Assembly (NCBI GenBank): GCA_964354485.1
Contig: CAYGZY010000039.1
Location: 1-13,127 of the forward strand
Reading direction: 5' to 3'
From: CAYGXH01 sp964354485
GTDB taxonomy: Bacteria; Bacteroidota; Ignavibacteria; UBA10030; SZUA-254
Length of the DNA: 13,127 nucleotides
The notes under the pieces are model-generated. The model was not told the DNA's origin, did not search any database, and worked only from the letters and a program-made list of their open reading frames with translations. Below are positions 6,546 through 13,127 of the stretch, piece after piece. Numbering within the stretch: the first letter of the stretch is position 1; every line of letters begins with the position of its first letter. Position numbers and translations under genes: made by a program.

Positions 6546-7462
6546 AGCTACATCACGTTATAGAGTCGCAACAGTTTACCTTACCGATGCTCGTCGATCT
6601 TTTCAGCCTCACCGATCAGATGGAACATGTCCTCAGACGCGGCGGTACCATGGATTACCACAGCAAGATAATGGCATCGCTCTTTTATGAACATTCAACC
6701 CGGACCCGTTTTTCCTTCGAATCGGCGATGCTCCGTCTCGGCGGCCAGATTCTCTCCACGGAGCGGGCGAATACATTTTCATCGGTTGCCGCCGGCGAAA
6801 CCCTCGAAGATACCATTCGTGTCGTCGGTAACTATGCCGACGTTATTGTCCTCCGGCACAATGAAATTGGCGGAGCGGTGCGTGCAGCCGCGGTGTCAAA
6901 CGTTCCGGTGATCAATGCGGGCGATGGCAAAGGCGGGCAACATCCGACGCAGGCGCTTCTTGACCTGTACACGATCTACAAAGGTGTTAAAACCATCGAA
7001 GGTGTCAAGGTCGCGCTCGTCGGTAACCTTACTGAAGGCCGAACAGTGCGGTCGCTGGCATATCTTCTCGGTAAATTCGAACGGGTGAAGCTGTACTTCG
7101 TCGCCCCGTCGTCGTTTCAGATCAAGCAGGATATCCTCGACTACCTCTCAAAGCACAACGTCTGGTTTGCTCTCGAAAGTGATTTGAAGAAGGTCCTTCC
7201 CGAGGTTGATGTTGTGTACAGCACTCGCATCGAGCCGGAACTCCTCACACAGCGGGGCGAGCGGCTCGAAACCATATCTCAGTACTTCATTGATGATAAT
7301 TTCCTGAGGCTGCTGCCTCAGCACGCCCTCATCATGCATCCCCTTCCCCGACTGCTTGAAATTTCTCCGTCGGTGGATTCCGATCCGCGTGCGGCATACT
7401 TCACTCAGACGCACAACGGAGTGCTGGTACGCATGGCGCTCCTCGTATCGGTACTTGGCTGA
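6542..7462 (+). CDS. Aspartate carbamoyltransferase-like protein, PyrB family with altered active site
   Basis: A 306-residue cytoplasmic carbamoyltransferase. Numbering happens to match E. coli PyrB over much of the chain. STRTR (52-56), Arg105 in VLRH, QHPTQ with His134 and Gln137, GRTVRSL with Arg167, and Arg229 are present. The HPLPR box (266-270) that separates aspartate from ornithine transferases is also present. The 80s loop reads SSVAAGETLEDT, so the residue at Lys84 is Ala84 (and Lys83 is Ala83). The aspartate loop reads TRIEPELL, with Glu231 for Gln231. In E. coli, Lys84 reaches from the neighbouring subunit into the active site and Gln231 contacts aspartate. The family assignment is firm, but the acceptor is not. 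It could be an aspartate enzyme of a divergent class or use another amine. No pyrI-like regulatory subunit is adjacent. Translation is probably coupled to carbamate kinase. Confidence 0.85.
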   Translation: MKLHHVIESQQFTLPMLVDLFSLTDQMEHVLRRGGTMDYHSKIMASLFYEHSTRTRFSFESAMLRLGGQILSTERANTFSSVAAGETLEDTIRVVGNYADVIVLRHNEIGGAVRAAAVSNVPVINAGDGKGGQHPTQALLDLYTIYKGVKTIEGVKVALVGNLTEGRTVRSLAYLLGKFERVKLYFVAPSSFQIKQDILDYLSKHNVWFALESDLKKVLPEVDVVYSTRIEPELLTQRGERLETISQYFIDDNFLRLLPQHALIMHPLPRLLEISPSVDSDPRAAYFTQTHNGVLVRMALLVSVLG

Positions 7463-7481
7463 TTCACTCTGCGGGGAGTAT

Positions 7482-8723
7482 TCACGCCTTCTGGTGGCGA
7501 GGTTCTACCACAAGTACAGTAATCAAGATCATTCCGAGAACGGAAAGAATAATTCCGATTAGAAAAAGTGTCGTGTAACCGAAGTATTCTGCGATCCATC
7601 CGCCGATAATTCCAACAAAGTAGAGAGGCGCCAGGAGACTGTTCATGAGACCGACGTACATCGACCGCTGATTGGCCGGACTATACTCGAGAACGAGGTT
7701 TTGCCGTGTGATGAGTTCCGATCCCAAGTTCATTCCGAGGAAAAGGAAGATGAATTTATAGTAAAAAAGTGTCGGAGCTAAGAGTGCCGTTGTACTTGCG
7801 GCCAGCATTCCGCCGCCGGCCGCAATGAGAGCCGCTTTGTTTCCCCGTCGGTCTGCTATGTATCCGTTAATGATGGCTCCCAATCCCTGCCCGATAATCA
7901 TGATAATTGTGAACTCTCCGACAATACCTTCATCTGCGCGGTATGTGTTCAGCCCGTATATGGTAAAGAATCCGAGGGGCATGGTCGCCAGTGTGCATAC
8001 ACTTGTTGCAGCGATAAATTTCCGTAATTTTCTGTTAGTCCGAAACACTGTCTTCAGCTGATGGAAAAAATCGGGGAAGGATAGCGGCGCTGCTGCCGGA
8101 CTGGGTGATTCTTCAATAAGGAAAAATTGGAGAAGGATGGATGTATACTGCAAAATGAAAGTGCCGAGGAATATCAGTGCAAAATTGAGGGGGAAGGGAA
8201 ATTGTGTGAGAATCCATGTGAGCGCGAATGCCGCGAGAAGCGAACCAATGCTAGCAATAAACGTCCGTATCCCCGATAACCTACCCCTGAGTCCTACCGG
8301 TGTCAGCTTCGCATACATATCATACCAGATTGGGGTTGCTACGCCTGTGCACACCTGGTACAAAAATATGAAGAAGAAAAAAAGCACGAGTGCAATCTGC
8401 GGATGGCCGCTCCCGGAAAAAAGAAGTACAAATATTATGCATGGGAGAACCATCCGCTGGATAAAGCCGAGACGGATTGCGCCGGGTTTTTTCCACTGCT
8501 GGTGAAGCGCGTAGCGGGAAGCAAAGATTTGAGGAAGGAATAATCCGAACCATACGAGGATGCTGAGGAGACCGACCGCAATGTTGTTCCCGCCCAGCCG
8601 GCGGACGAGCGCGGGCAGGACGGTTGAGGATGATATCAGGGAAGATCCCATCATGAACAGCGCACCCTCCGAGGCGTTGATTATGAAGTTCCTCGTATCG
8701 TATTTCCCCGATCTTTCAATCAT
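7482..8723 (-). CDS. MFS transporter
   Basis: A 413-residue inner-membrane protein of the major facilitator superfamily, with about 12 hydrophobic helices. It has a short cytoplasmic N-terminus ending near residue 12, six helices up to about 203, a polar central loop with a proline/alanine run (ESPSPAAAPLSFPD, 205-218) and a second set of six. A motif A-like loop GYIADRRGNK is at 287-296, and RGRLSGIRT at 146-154 corresponds to the inter-helix loops of the first half. It could export or import a small molecule; I see no motif that fixes the substrate. The start ATG has AGGAAAAGAAG just upstream on this strand. It is convergent with the carbamoyl-phosphate operon (19 bases between stops) and divergent from the response regulator, so it is probably a single-gene transcript. 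Confidence 0.85.
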   Translation of the reverse strand: MIERSGKYDTRNFIINASEGALFMMGSSLISSSTVLPALVRRLGGNNIAVGLLSILVWFGLFLPQIFASRYALHQQWKKPGAIRLGFIQRMVLPCIIFVLLFSGSGHPQIALVLFFFFIFLYQVCTGVATPIWYDMYAKLTPVGLRGRLSGIRTFIASIGSLLAAFALTWILTQFPFPLNFALIFLGTFILQYTSILLQFFLIEESPSPAAAPLSFPDFFHQLKTVFRTNRKLRKFIAATSVCTLATMPLGFFTIYGLNTYRADEGIVGEFTIIMIIGQGLGAIINGYIADRRGNKAALIAAGGGMLAASTTALLAPTLFYYKFIFLFLGMNLGSELITRQNLVLEYSPANQRSMYVGLMNSLLAPLYFVGIIGGWIAEYFGYTTLFLIGIILSVLGMILITVLVVEPRHQKA

Positions 8724-8747
8724 CTTCTTTTCCTATTGAAGAACTTA

Positions 8748-8776
8748 AATATACCGAATGATTTTCTATTATTCCA
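8748..8776 (-). promoter_or_regulatory. Possible promoter for the MFS gene
   Basis: Read on the minus strand, TATATT (8748-8753) forms a good -10. It is preceded by a 17-base spacer and a weak -35 TGGAAT (8771-8776). It lies 24 bases before the MFS start, which leaves a short leader. The poor -35 makes this tentative. Confidence 0.3.
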
Positions 8777-8791
8777 CAGGTCCCCGTATTA

Positions 8792-8822
8792 TTGACTTTC
8801 GGAATGGGAAGCAGTATATTTG
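8792..8822 (+). promoter_or_regulatory. Promoter of the response-regulator gene
   Basis: TTGACT (8792-8797), a spacer of exactly 17 bases and TATATT (8815-8820) make a near-consensus sigma-70 promoter. The same bases read TATATTTG at the -10 side, which also fits the Bacteroidota TAnnTTTG element with TTG upstream. The expected start of transcription is near 8827, giving a leader of about 25-30 bases before ATG 8854. Confidence 0.65.
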
Positions 8823-8853
8823 TGTAAGTAAAATGAAACTAAATTAACCCTGC

Positions 8854-9234
8854 ATGAACGATAAAAAGATTATATTAGTGCTGGAAGATGAATTGGAGTT
8901 TCTGCAAACGCTCGGGGCACTCCTCCGGGATCAGGGGTACGATGTTGAGGAAGTGACCACAGGCGAAGAAGGACTTCGAAGGTTGCAGGGGATAAAACCC
9001 GACCTGATAATTGCCGATATTCGATTACCGGGGATCGATGGTTTCGACTTCTTCTCCGAGATACAAAAGAGAGGGGATTACCGTTCAATACCGTTCATAT
9101 ACCTCACCGCGTTTAATAATCTCGCAGCCGCTAAAAAAGCGAAACAGGAAGGCGCTGCTGATTATATTACAAAACCATTCGAACTGGATTATCTTATCGC
9201 CCGCGTTCGGGAATTACTGCCACTTTTGATGTGA
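8854..9234 (+). CDS. Single-domain response regulator (receiver only)
   Basis: A 126-residue cytoplasmic CheY-like receiver domain with no output domain. The acidic pair is Glu11-Asp12, the phosphoacceptor Asp55 lies in IIADIRLPGIDG, the switch Thr is Thr85 in YLTAF, and the conserved Lys is Lys107 in YITKPF, followed by the usual proline-phenylalanine turn. All catalytic positions are filled, so phosphorylation is expected. With no DNA-binding or enzymatic domain, it must act by binding a partner, as in phosphorelays, chemotaxis-like systems or control of a kinase or anti-sigma pathway. No histidine kinase is in the window. A near-consensus promoter sits upstream and the 52-residue membrane protein follows after 59 bases. 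The start has no strong Shine-Dalgarno; ATG 8854 is the only start giving a whole domain. Confidence 0.9.
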   Translation: MNDKKIILVLEDELEFLQTLGALLRDQGYDVEEVTTGEEGLRRLQGIKPDLIIADIRLPGIDGFDFFSEIQKRGDYRSIPFIYLTAFNNLAAAKKAKQEGAADYITKPFELDYLIARVRELLPLLM

Positions 9235-9293
9235 CTATCGTCACAATTCTTTTCTGCAATTCCCGTTAGATTGTGAATAAAAGGTTTTCTTTC

Positions 9294-9452
9294 ATGAGCG
9301 ACAGCAATTCGTTAAAAAAAATTCTTACATGGGCCGGTATTATCGCGGCAATTTCCATTCCCGTTTTTCTGATCCTGAAGAAGAAGAGACCGGATGAAGA
9401 TGAATCGGAGTGGGATTTTGAATCGGATATTTTCTCAAGAGACTTGAAATAA
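9294..9452 (+). CDS. Small single-pass membrane protein, 52 residues
   Basis: A short open frame with a basic N-terminus (SLKK), one hydrophobic helix of about 18-20 residues (ILTWAGIIAAISIPVFLIL, 10-28), a basic stop-transfer run KKKR (29-32), then an acidic tail (PDEDESEWDFESD). This is the usual build of a real single-pass microprotein, N-terminus probably outside by the positive-inside rule with the KKKR and acidic tail in the cytoplasm. An AAAAGG sequence lies about ten bases before the ATG. It follows the receiver-domain gene by 59 bases on the same strand. I do not recognise a family. A partner role with the receiver is possible from position only. Confidence 0.6.
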   Translation: MSDSNSLKKILTWAGIIAAISIPVFLILKKKRPDEDESEWDFESDIFSRDLK

Positions 9453-9484
9453 CAAAACTTTACCTGCCCGCGGACCGGCAGGTA
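9451..9484 (-). terminator. Hairpin between convergent genes, likely terminator of the PBP gene
   Basis: An eight-pair inverted repeat TACCTGCC (9461-9468) and GGCAGGTA (9477-9484) encloses an eight-base loop. It lies just past the stop of the PBP gene on the minus strand, where it is followed by AAGTTTTGTT. On the plus strand the downstream sequence is not T-rich, so it serves mainly the minus-strand transcript. Confidence 0.5.
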
Positions 9485-9487
9485 TGA

Positions 9488-11707
9488 TTAAAACCTTATC
9501 GAGCCCTTGTCATTTGTCCGCCAGTTCCAGGATGTGTGCTTTTCACAATTCCCCGGGAGGTATTTTTTATTGAAGATTTCCTCCTCCTGTTCAGGGCAGT
9601 ACTGTGTCGCCAGCTGCTTTGTTTCACTGCAAATCATTCTGTGTTCAATACCGTCAGGCTCACGGAAATAACCGAGCGGTAATCTTATAGCTTCATCCTC
9701 GGATACATATTTCATGAAACGTCCCCAGATGGGTGCTGCCGCTCTTCCTCCCTGTCCGTCTGCAGATGTGAAATGTACGGATTTATTGTCGAATCCGACC
9801 CATACGCCTGCAGTGATCTCCGGTGTAAACCCGATGAACCAGGCATCCGCATACTCCTGCGTCGTTCCCGTTTTTCCTGCCGCAGGCCGCAGAAAGTAGT
9901 TCCTCACGCGCGCACCCGAGCCGCCGTCGACTGTCCCCCGCAGAAGATCGGTCATGATGTATGAGGTTTCCTTGCTGAGAACTTCACGTTTCGTCGGCCG
10001 GTTCTCTTCAATAACGTTCCCATCCTTGTCCTCGATCCGGAGGATCGATATCGGCTCGACGTATACACCTTCGTTGGGAAAGATGCCAAATGCGGAAGTT
10101 ATTTCGAGGGGTTGTACCTCGCCTGTACCTATTGCGAGTGATTCGTATGGGGGGAGATCCGAATGTATCCCCATACGTTTTGCGTATTGAATCACAGTTG
10201 TAACCGGCGCGATTTCCATTATTGCACGGATGGCAACGAGGTTGATCGATTGTTTGATTGCCTCTCTGATTGTACACAGCCCGCCAAACAGTCCGTCGAA
10301 GTTGCCTGGCGTCCATCGCTTGCCATCTGCCATTACGAGGGTGACCGGCTGGTTTAGAATTTCATAGCACGGTGGGTAACCGTTGTCAATTGCCACTGTG
10401 TAAACGAAAGGTTTGAATGCAGATCCCGGCTGTCGGGTTATCTGAGTCACGTGGTTCAATCCATACTTAAACGTTTTAAATTCAGATCCCCCCACCATAG
10501 CTAAGATATTGCCGTTTTCATGACTGAGTGCAACGAAACCGACCTCAATCTGTGAAGCGGTTTTTTTCACGGAGTCTGCGAACGCCGGCTTTTTCTTCAG
10601 GCTGCGCGAAATACTGTCCCGCTCTGCATCGGAATCTGCGCCACGGTACGCATCGGAGGTACGGATCGCCATCGAAGTTGCCAGCCGTAATTCTTCCCTG
10701 TGTTGTTTCCAGTTCCACGACTTGTTGAAGGCAGGCTGATATTCTGCGAGGTGCTCTTCAACCGCACGATTGGCATGCCTCTGCATCCGGCTGTCGAGAG
10801 TCGTGTATACCGACAGCCCGTCCCTATAGATGTCAAATCCGTACACTTCAGCTTTCTGGAGGAGCTCCTGGCGGATCATTTCTACGAAATGTGGCGCGAT
10901 TCCGGCGTGCAGCTCCACGTCGAGCGGAACAATGGCGATCGGTTCTTCCTTTATCTGCTCCGCCTCCTGAGCCGTGATGAAGTCGTACTTTGCCATCTGC
11001 TCGATTACGGTGTTCCTTCTGTTGAGAGCGCGCTCGGAGTGCTTAAAAGGATCATAGGTCGCCGGACCTTTGAGCATACCAATGAGCAAAGCGCCCTCGG
11101 TAAGCGACAGTTTAGAGGGACTTTTCCCGAAGTAAATCTGCGATGCGGACGCAACACCGTAGGCGCTCCTGCCGAAATACGAAACGCTCAGGTACATTTC
11201 GAGGATTTCCGTTTTTGTATAGTTCCGTTCGATTTGAATGGCAGTGATGAACTCTCTGACTTTACGGGTGATTTTCCTGAAGATGGATTCCTTCGTACCT
11301 TTGAGGTCGTAGAGATTGCGGGCTAACTGCTGGGTGATCGTACTCGCGCCCCCTTCTGTAAAAGCGGTGAATAGGTTCTTTACCATTGCACGCATGAATC
11401 TCGGCAAATCGACGCCCCAGTGCTTGTAAAAATTTTTATCTTCCGTTGCGATAAGCGCATTGACGAGGTGTGGGGGGAGCTGAGAAAGAGAAATGGAAGT
11501 TCTGTTCTTGATATAAAAGCAATCGAGTATCTCGCCGTCTATGGAATAAACTTTGGTGGATAATTCCTGTTTAGGATTTTCGAGCTGCTCCAGCGATGGA
11601 AGTCCTGAGATAAGATAAACAAGATAAACTGCGAACAGAACCGTAAGAATGGTTATGACTGCAAGCAGCTTTCCTCTTTTTGATCTTATGAAAGAACCAG
11701 CGGTCAT
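9488..11707 (-). CDS. mrcA: Class A penicillin-binding protein (PBP1A type), bifunctional peptidoglycan synthase
   Basis: A 739-residue inner-membrane protein with its bulk in the periplasm. A membrane anchor lies at 13-34 after a basic N-terminus. The GT51 glycosyltransferase domain (about 50-225) has ATEDKNFYKHWGVD, with catalytic Glu89, then GGASTITQQLARNL (119-132) and YTKTEILEMYLS (163-174). A linker follows. The transpeptidase has SAFK (Ser429 nucleophile, Lys432), SIN (487-489) and KTGTT (612-616). The enzyme polymerises lipid II and cross-links the peptides. The tail after 690 carries three cysteines (693, 704, 721) in an extension seen in some PBP1A proteins. Length is normal for the class. 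The start has GGGAG about seven bases upstream and lies three bases after the lpxH stop, so the two envelope genes are co-transcribed. Confidence 0.94.
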   Translation of the reverse strand: MTAGSFIRSKRGKLLAVITILTVLFAVYLVYLISGLPSLEQLENPKQELSTKVYSIDGEILDCFYIKNRTSISLSQLPPHLVNALIATEDKNFYKHWGVDLPRFMRAMVKNLFTAFTEGGASTITQQLARNLYDLKGTKESIFRKITRKVREFITAIQIERNYTKTEILEMYLSVSYFGRSAYGVASASQIYFGKSPSKLSLTEGALLIGMLKGPATYDPFKHSERALNRRNTVIEQMAKYDFITAQEAEQIKEEPIAIVPLDVELHAGIAPHFVEMIRQELLQKAEVYGFDIYRDGLSVYTTLDSRMQRHANRAVEEHLAEYQPAFNKSWNWKQHREELRLATSMAIRTSDAYRGADSDAERDSISRSLKKKPAFADSVKKTASQIEVGFVALSHENGNILAMVGGSEFKTFKYGLNHVTQITRQPGSAFKPFVYTVAIDNGYPPCYEILNQPVTLVMADGKRWTPGNFDGLFGGLCTIREAIKQSINLVAIRAIMEIAPVTTVIQYAKRMGIHSDLPPYESLAIGTGEVQPLEITSAFGIFPNEGVYVEPISILRIEDKDGNVIEENRPTKREVLSKETSYIMTDLLRGTVDGGSGARVRNYFLRPAAGKTGTTQEYADAWFIGFTPEITAGVWVGFDNKSVHFTSADGQGGRAAAPIWGRFMKYVSEDEAIRLPLGYFREPDGIEHRMICSETKQLATQYCPEQEEEIFNKKYLPGNCEKHTSWNWRTNDKGSIRF

Positions 11708-11710
11708 CGG

Positions 11711-12433
11711 CTACTCCCATTTATTGAGCTTCAGCGCACCATCCTCGAGGACTGCATAGGTCATGTGCTCAATCCAGTCGCCGAGGTTTACGTAGACGCC
11801 GTCATTTACGGTTGTGACCACCGGGAGGTGTCTGTGTCCCATGATAACGTAATCGTAGCCTTCCCCGATTTTCTCCCGGGCAAATTTCAGCATACCGTCT
11901 TCCTCTCCGAAGTGTTTTTGGGCGGAGTAACGTCGGCTCGTATGTGATGATGAACGGGCAAGCCTCAAGCCGACATCAGGGTGAACCCATGAGAAGAACC
12001 AAATGGCCGTCCGGTTACGGAGAATTTTTTTGAGGATTTGGTATCCCGAGTCGTTCAGCGCGAGTCCGTCACCGTGGTGAAGATATATTTTTTTCCCGTC
12101 CAGGATTGTGTCGAATGGCTGGTGATGTATTGTTAAACCAATTTCATCGCTCAGGTAGTCTCTGAGCCAGCAATCGTGATTTCCGGCAAGGAAGTGAATG
12201 ACAATACCCCTACGACGGAGATCCTCGAGTGCAGTAAGAGTGCGGTGGAATCCTTTCGGTATGACAGTGCGATATTCGATCCAGGCGTCAAACAGATCCC
12301 CGAGAATGAACAGCTGATGCGCGCTATCTTTTATACTATCCCAGAAGGCGAGGAGCCGGTCCTCTTTTGCCCGTTCTGTTGCACGATCGTGCAGACCGAG
12401 GTGAGCATCCGACATGAAGTAGACGCGTGACAT
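11711..12433 (-). CDS. lpxH: UDP-2,3-diacylglucosamine diphosphatase, LpxH family
   Basis: A 240-residue peripheral inner-membrane calcineurin-like phosphoesterase. The metal-binding set is complete: SDAHLG (Asp9, His11), GDLFDAW (45-51), GNHD (84-87), HHGDG (119-123) and GHRH (199-202). The length and the lid insertion between HGDG and GHRH, with ARSSSHTSRRYS near 159-170, are typical of LpxH, which cleaves UDP-2,3-diacylglucosamine to lipid X and UMP in lipid A synthesis. This implies an outer membrane with lipid A. The gene follows the DsbD-N-like gene by nine bases and precedes the PBP gene by three. Its start has no Shine-Dalgarno; the bases before the ATG read TCCTCCCCA, the same sense as the 16S anti-SD. 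Translation may therefore rely on coupling or on SD-independent initiation. The distant LpxG/LpxI alternatives do not fit the motifs. Confidence 0.9.
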   Translation of the reverse strand: MSRVYFMSDAHLGLHDRATERAKEDRLLAFWDSIKDSAHQLFILGDLFDAWIEYRTVIPKGFHRTLTALEDLRRRGIVIHFLAGNHDCWLRDYLSDEIGLTIHHQPFDTILDGKKIYLHHGDGLALNDSGYQILKKILRNRTAIWFFSWVHPDVGLRLARSSSHTSRRYSAQKHFGEEDGMLKFAREKIGEGYDYVIMGHRHLPVVTTVNDGVYVNLGDWIEHMTYAVLEDGALKLNKWE

Positions 12434-12442
12434 TGGGGAGGA

Positions 12443-12889
12443 TTACTTGACCGTTATTTTTAAAGTAAAAGATTGCTTGAATTTACTGCACCATCCATCC
12501 TCGCCTGAGCAGAAAAAGTACGTTAGTGTGCCTTTAAGCTCGTGGATGCCTTTCTTTACATCCTTCCTGAGCGTAATTGGAAGTCTTACCGGCTCGGATG
12601 TGTTAACGTAATCCGGTTTTTTGGCTTTCGGTAACTGAATTTTTCCGACGGAAGCTACAATTTTATTGCTGTCAAGCTTAACGCTCGGCGGAGGCTCAAT
12701 GTTTATATAGTATTTATCTTCCGGTTTGAATTTAATCAAAACTTCTCCGGAATCGCCACCCGCCATGGTCTGCTGTTTTATTGTAATGCTGACGCTGACG
12801 TGCTCGTTCTCGGCGGAAGATTTACCCGGACCGTTCTGGTTATACGAAGTGAGGAATAATGCGGTAATTATGACAAATAGGATTTTCAT
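12443..12889 (-). CDS. Secreted DsbD N-terminal-domain-like protein
   Basis: A 148-residue protein with a signal-peptide-like N-terminus (MKILFVIITALFLTSYNQ) and no lipobox cysteine. The mature part is a beta-rich domain ending in GTLTYFFCSGEDGWCSKFKQSF, which resembles the N-terminal immunoglobulin-like domain of the thiol reductase DsbD (LTYQ-C...C region). The two cysteines, 127 and 134, are spaced C-x6-C; in E. coli nDsbD they are five residues apart. That domain passes reducing power from the membrane part of DsbD to periplasmic partners. Here it stands alone, with no membrane or thioredoxin domain next to it, so it either works with a DsbD/CcdA encoded elsewhere or has another role. It is first in a likely operon with lpxH and the PBP gene. 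No clear Shine-Dalgarno precedes the ATG. Confidence 0.7.
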   Translation of the reverse strand: MKILFVIITALFLTSYNQNGPGKSSAENEHVSVSITIKQQTMAGGDSGEVLIKFKPEDKYYINIEPPPSVKLDSNKIVASVGKIQLPKAKKPDYVNTSEPVRLPITLRKDVKKGIHELKGTLTYFFCSGEDGWCSKFKQSFTLKITVK

Positions 12890-12965
12890 ATGTTTAATGG
12901 TATCAATGTCCTGGATATTCTTATGTAATTAAAGAAAAAATTATTTAATCTAAAAATTTCACTAC

Positions 12966-13127
12966 CTATGCAGATATGACTCTCTCCGGTTCCTCTACTC
13001 TCTGGAGGATTGCAAAACCCAGAAGGAAAAAAATTCCAACCACGGCGATAGCGGTGCGTTCGGGGGTAAAATCGGCGACAAAACCGTAAACGAGCGGGCC
13101 GATGGTAGCGGACGCCTTGCCGCAGAG
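12966..13127 (-). CDS. MFS transporter, UMF1/Atg22-like, C-terminal fragment
   Basis: The last 53 codons of a gene that begins beyond the right edge. The fragment has GKASATIGPLVYGFVADFT, the conserved loop and helix near the C-terminus of the UMF1/Atg22-like MFS family (GKxSAxxGPxxFG), then the final hydrophobic helix AIAVVGIFFLLGFAIL and a short charged tail with VEEPER. The substrate of bacterial members is largely unknown. The gap to the DsbD-N-like gene is 76 AT-rich bases with no clear terminator, so joint transcription is possible. Confidence 0.7.
   Translation of the reverse strand, partial: LCGKASATIGPLVYGFVADFTPERTAIAVVGIFFLLGFAILQRVEEPERVISA

Noticed and set aside
3338..7462. Arginine deiminase (ADI) operon
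   Set aside because: Carbamate kinase and OTCase fit, but there is no arginine deiminase or arginine/ornithine antiporter, and an ATCase-like gene and a COG2403 gene are not part of ADI operons.
7466..7479. ACTC/GAGT hairpin between the convergent operon and MFS gene
   Set aside because: The stem is four or five pairs with no T tract on either strand.
10700..11326. Plus-strand open frame of 208 codons opposite the PBP gene
   Set aside because: It is a shadow of the glycosyltransferase and linker region; its translation shows no domain.

Overview
The window is a gene-dense stretch of a bacterial chromosome of roughly balanced base composition. LpxH (lipid A synthesis), a bifunctional penicillin-binding protein and a periplasmic DsbD-type domain point to a diderm, LPS-bearing cell. 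One clear promoter reads both as a sigma-70 site and as the TAnnTTTG/TTG pattern of Bacteroidota. Several genes have weak or no Shine-Dalgarno sequence. Together these suggest, without proving, a member of the FCB group (Bacteroidota/Chlorobiota/Ignavibacteriota relatives). No RNA genes, CRISPR arrays, insertion sequences or phage genes were seen, and no gene-free stretch exceeds 300 bases.

Layout. (1) 2-813, + strand: the C-terminal end of a Cys/Met-metabolism PLP enzyme, overlapping by one base a small CoA-binding (YccU-type) protein. (2) 888-3248, + strand: a ferrous-iron uptake operon, feoA-feoB plus a 70-residue seven-cysteine protein, closed by a hairpin terminator. (3) 3338-7462, + strand: a tight four-gene operon, made of a COG2403 P-loop protein (cyclic 2,3-diphosphoglycerate synthetase-like), ornithine carbamoyltransferase, carbamate kinase and an aspartate-carbamoyltransferase-like protein. 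(4) 7482-8723, - strand: an MFS transporter, convergent with the operon. (5) 8854-9452, + strand: a stand-alone response-regulator receiver domain and a 52-residue membrane microprotein. (6) 9488-13127, - strand: an envelope block read right to left, consisting of the tail of an MFS (UMF1/Atg22-like) transporter, a secreted DsbD-N-like protein, LpxH and a class A PBP.

The most interesting part is the carbamoyl-phosphate operon. It joins one enzyme that can make or consume carbamoyl phosphate (carbamate kinase) to two transferases that use it, under a P-loop protein of unsettled function. No arginine deiminase is present, so a standard arginine fermentation operon is not supported. The two obvious alternatives are a carbamate-kinase-based supply of carbamoyl phosphate to arginine and pyrimidine synthesis, or a breakdown route for an unknown carbamoyl compound. 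The second transferase keeps the carbamoyl-phosphate motifs but has Ala and Glu where E. coli aspartate carbamoyltransferase has Lys84 and Gln231, so its acceptor is in doubt. The carbamate kinase has no ATG, GTG or TTG at the expected place and probably starts at CTG.
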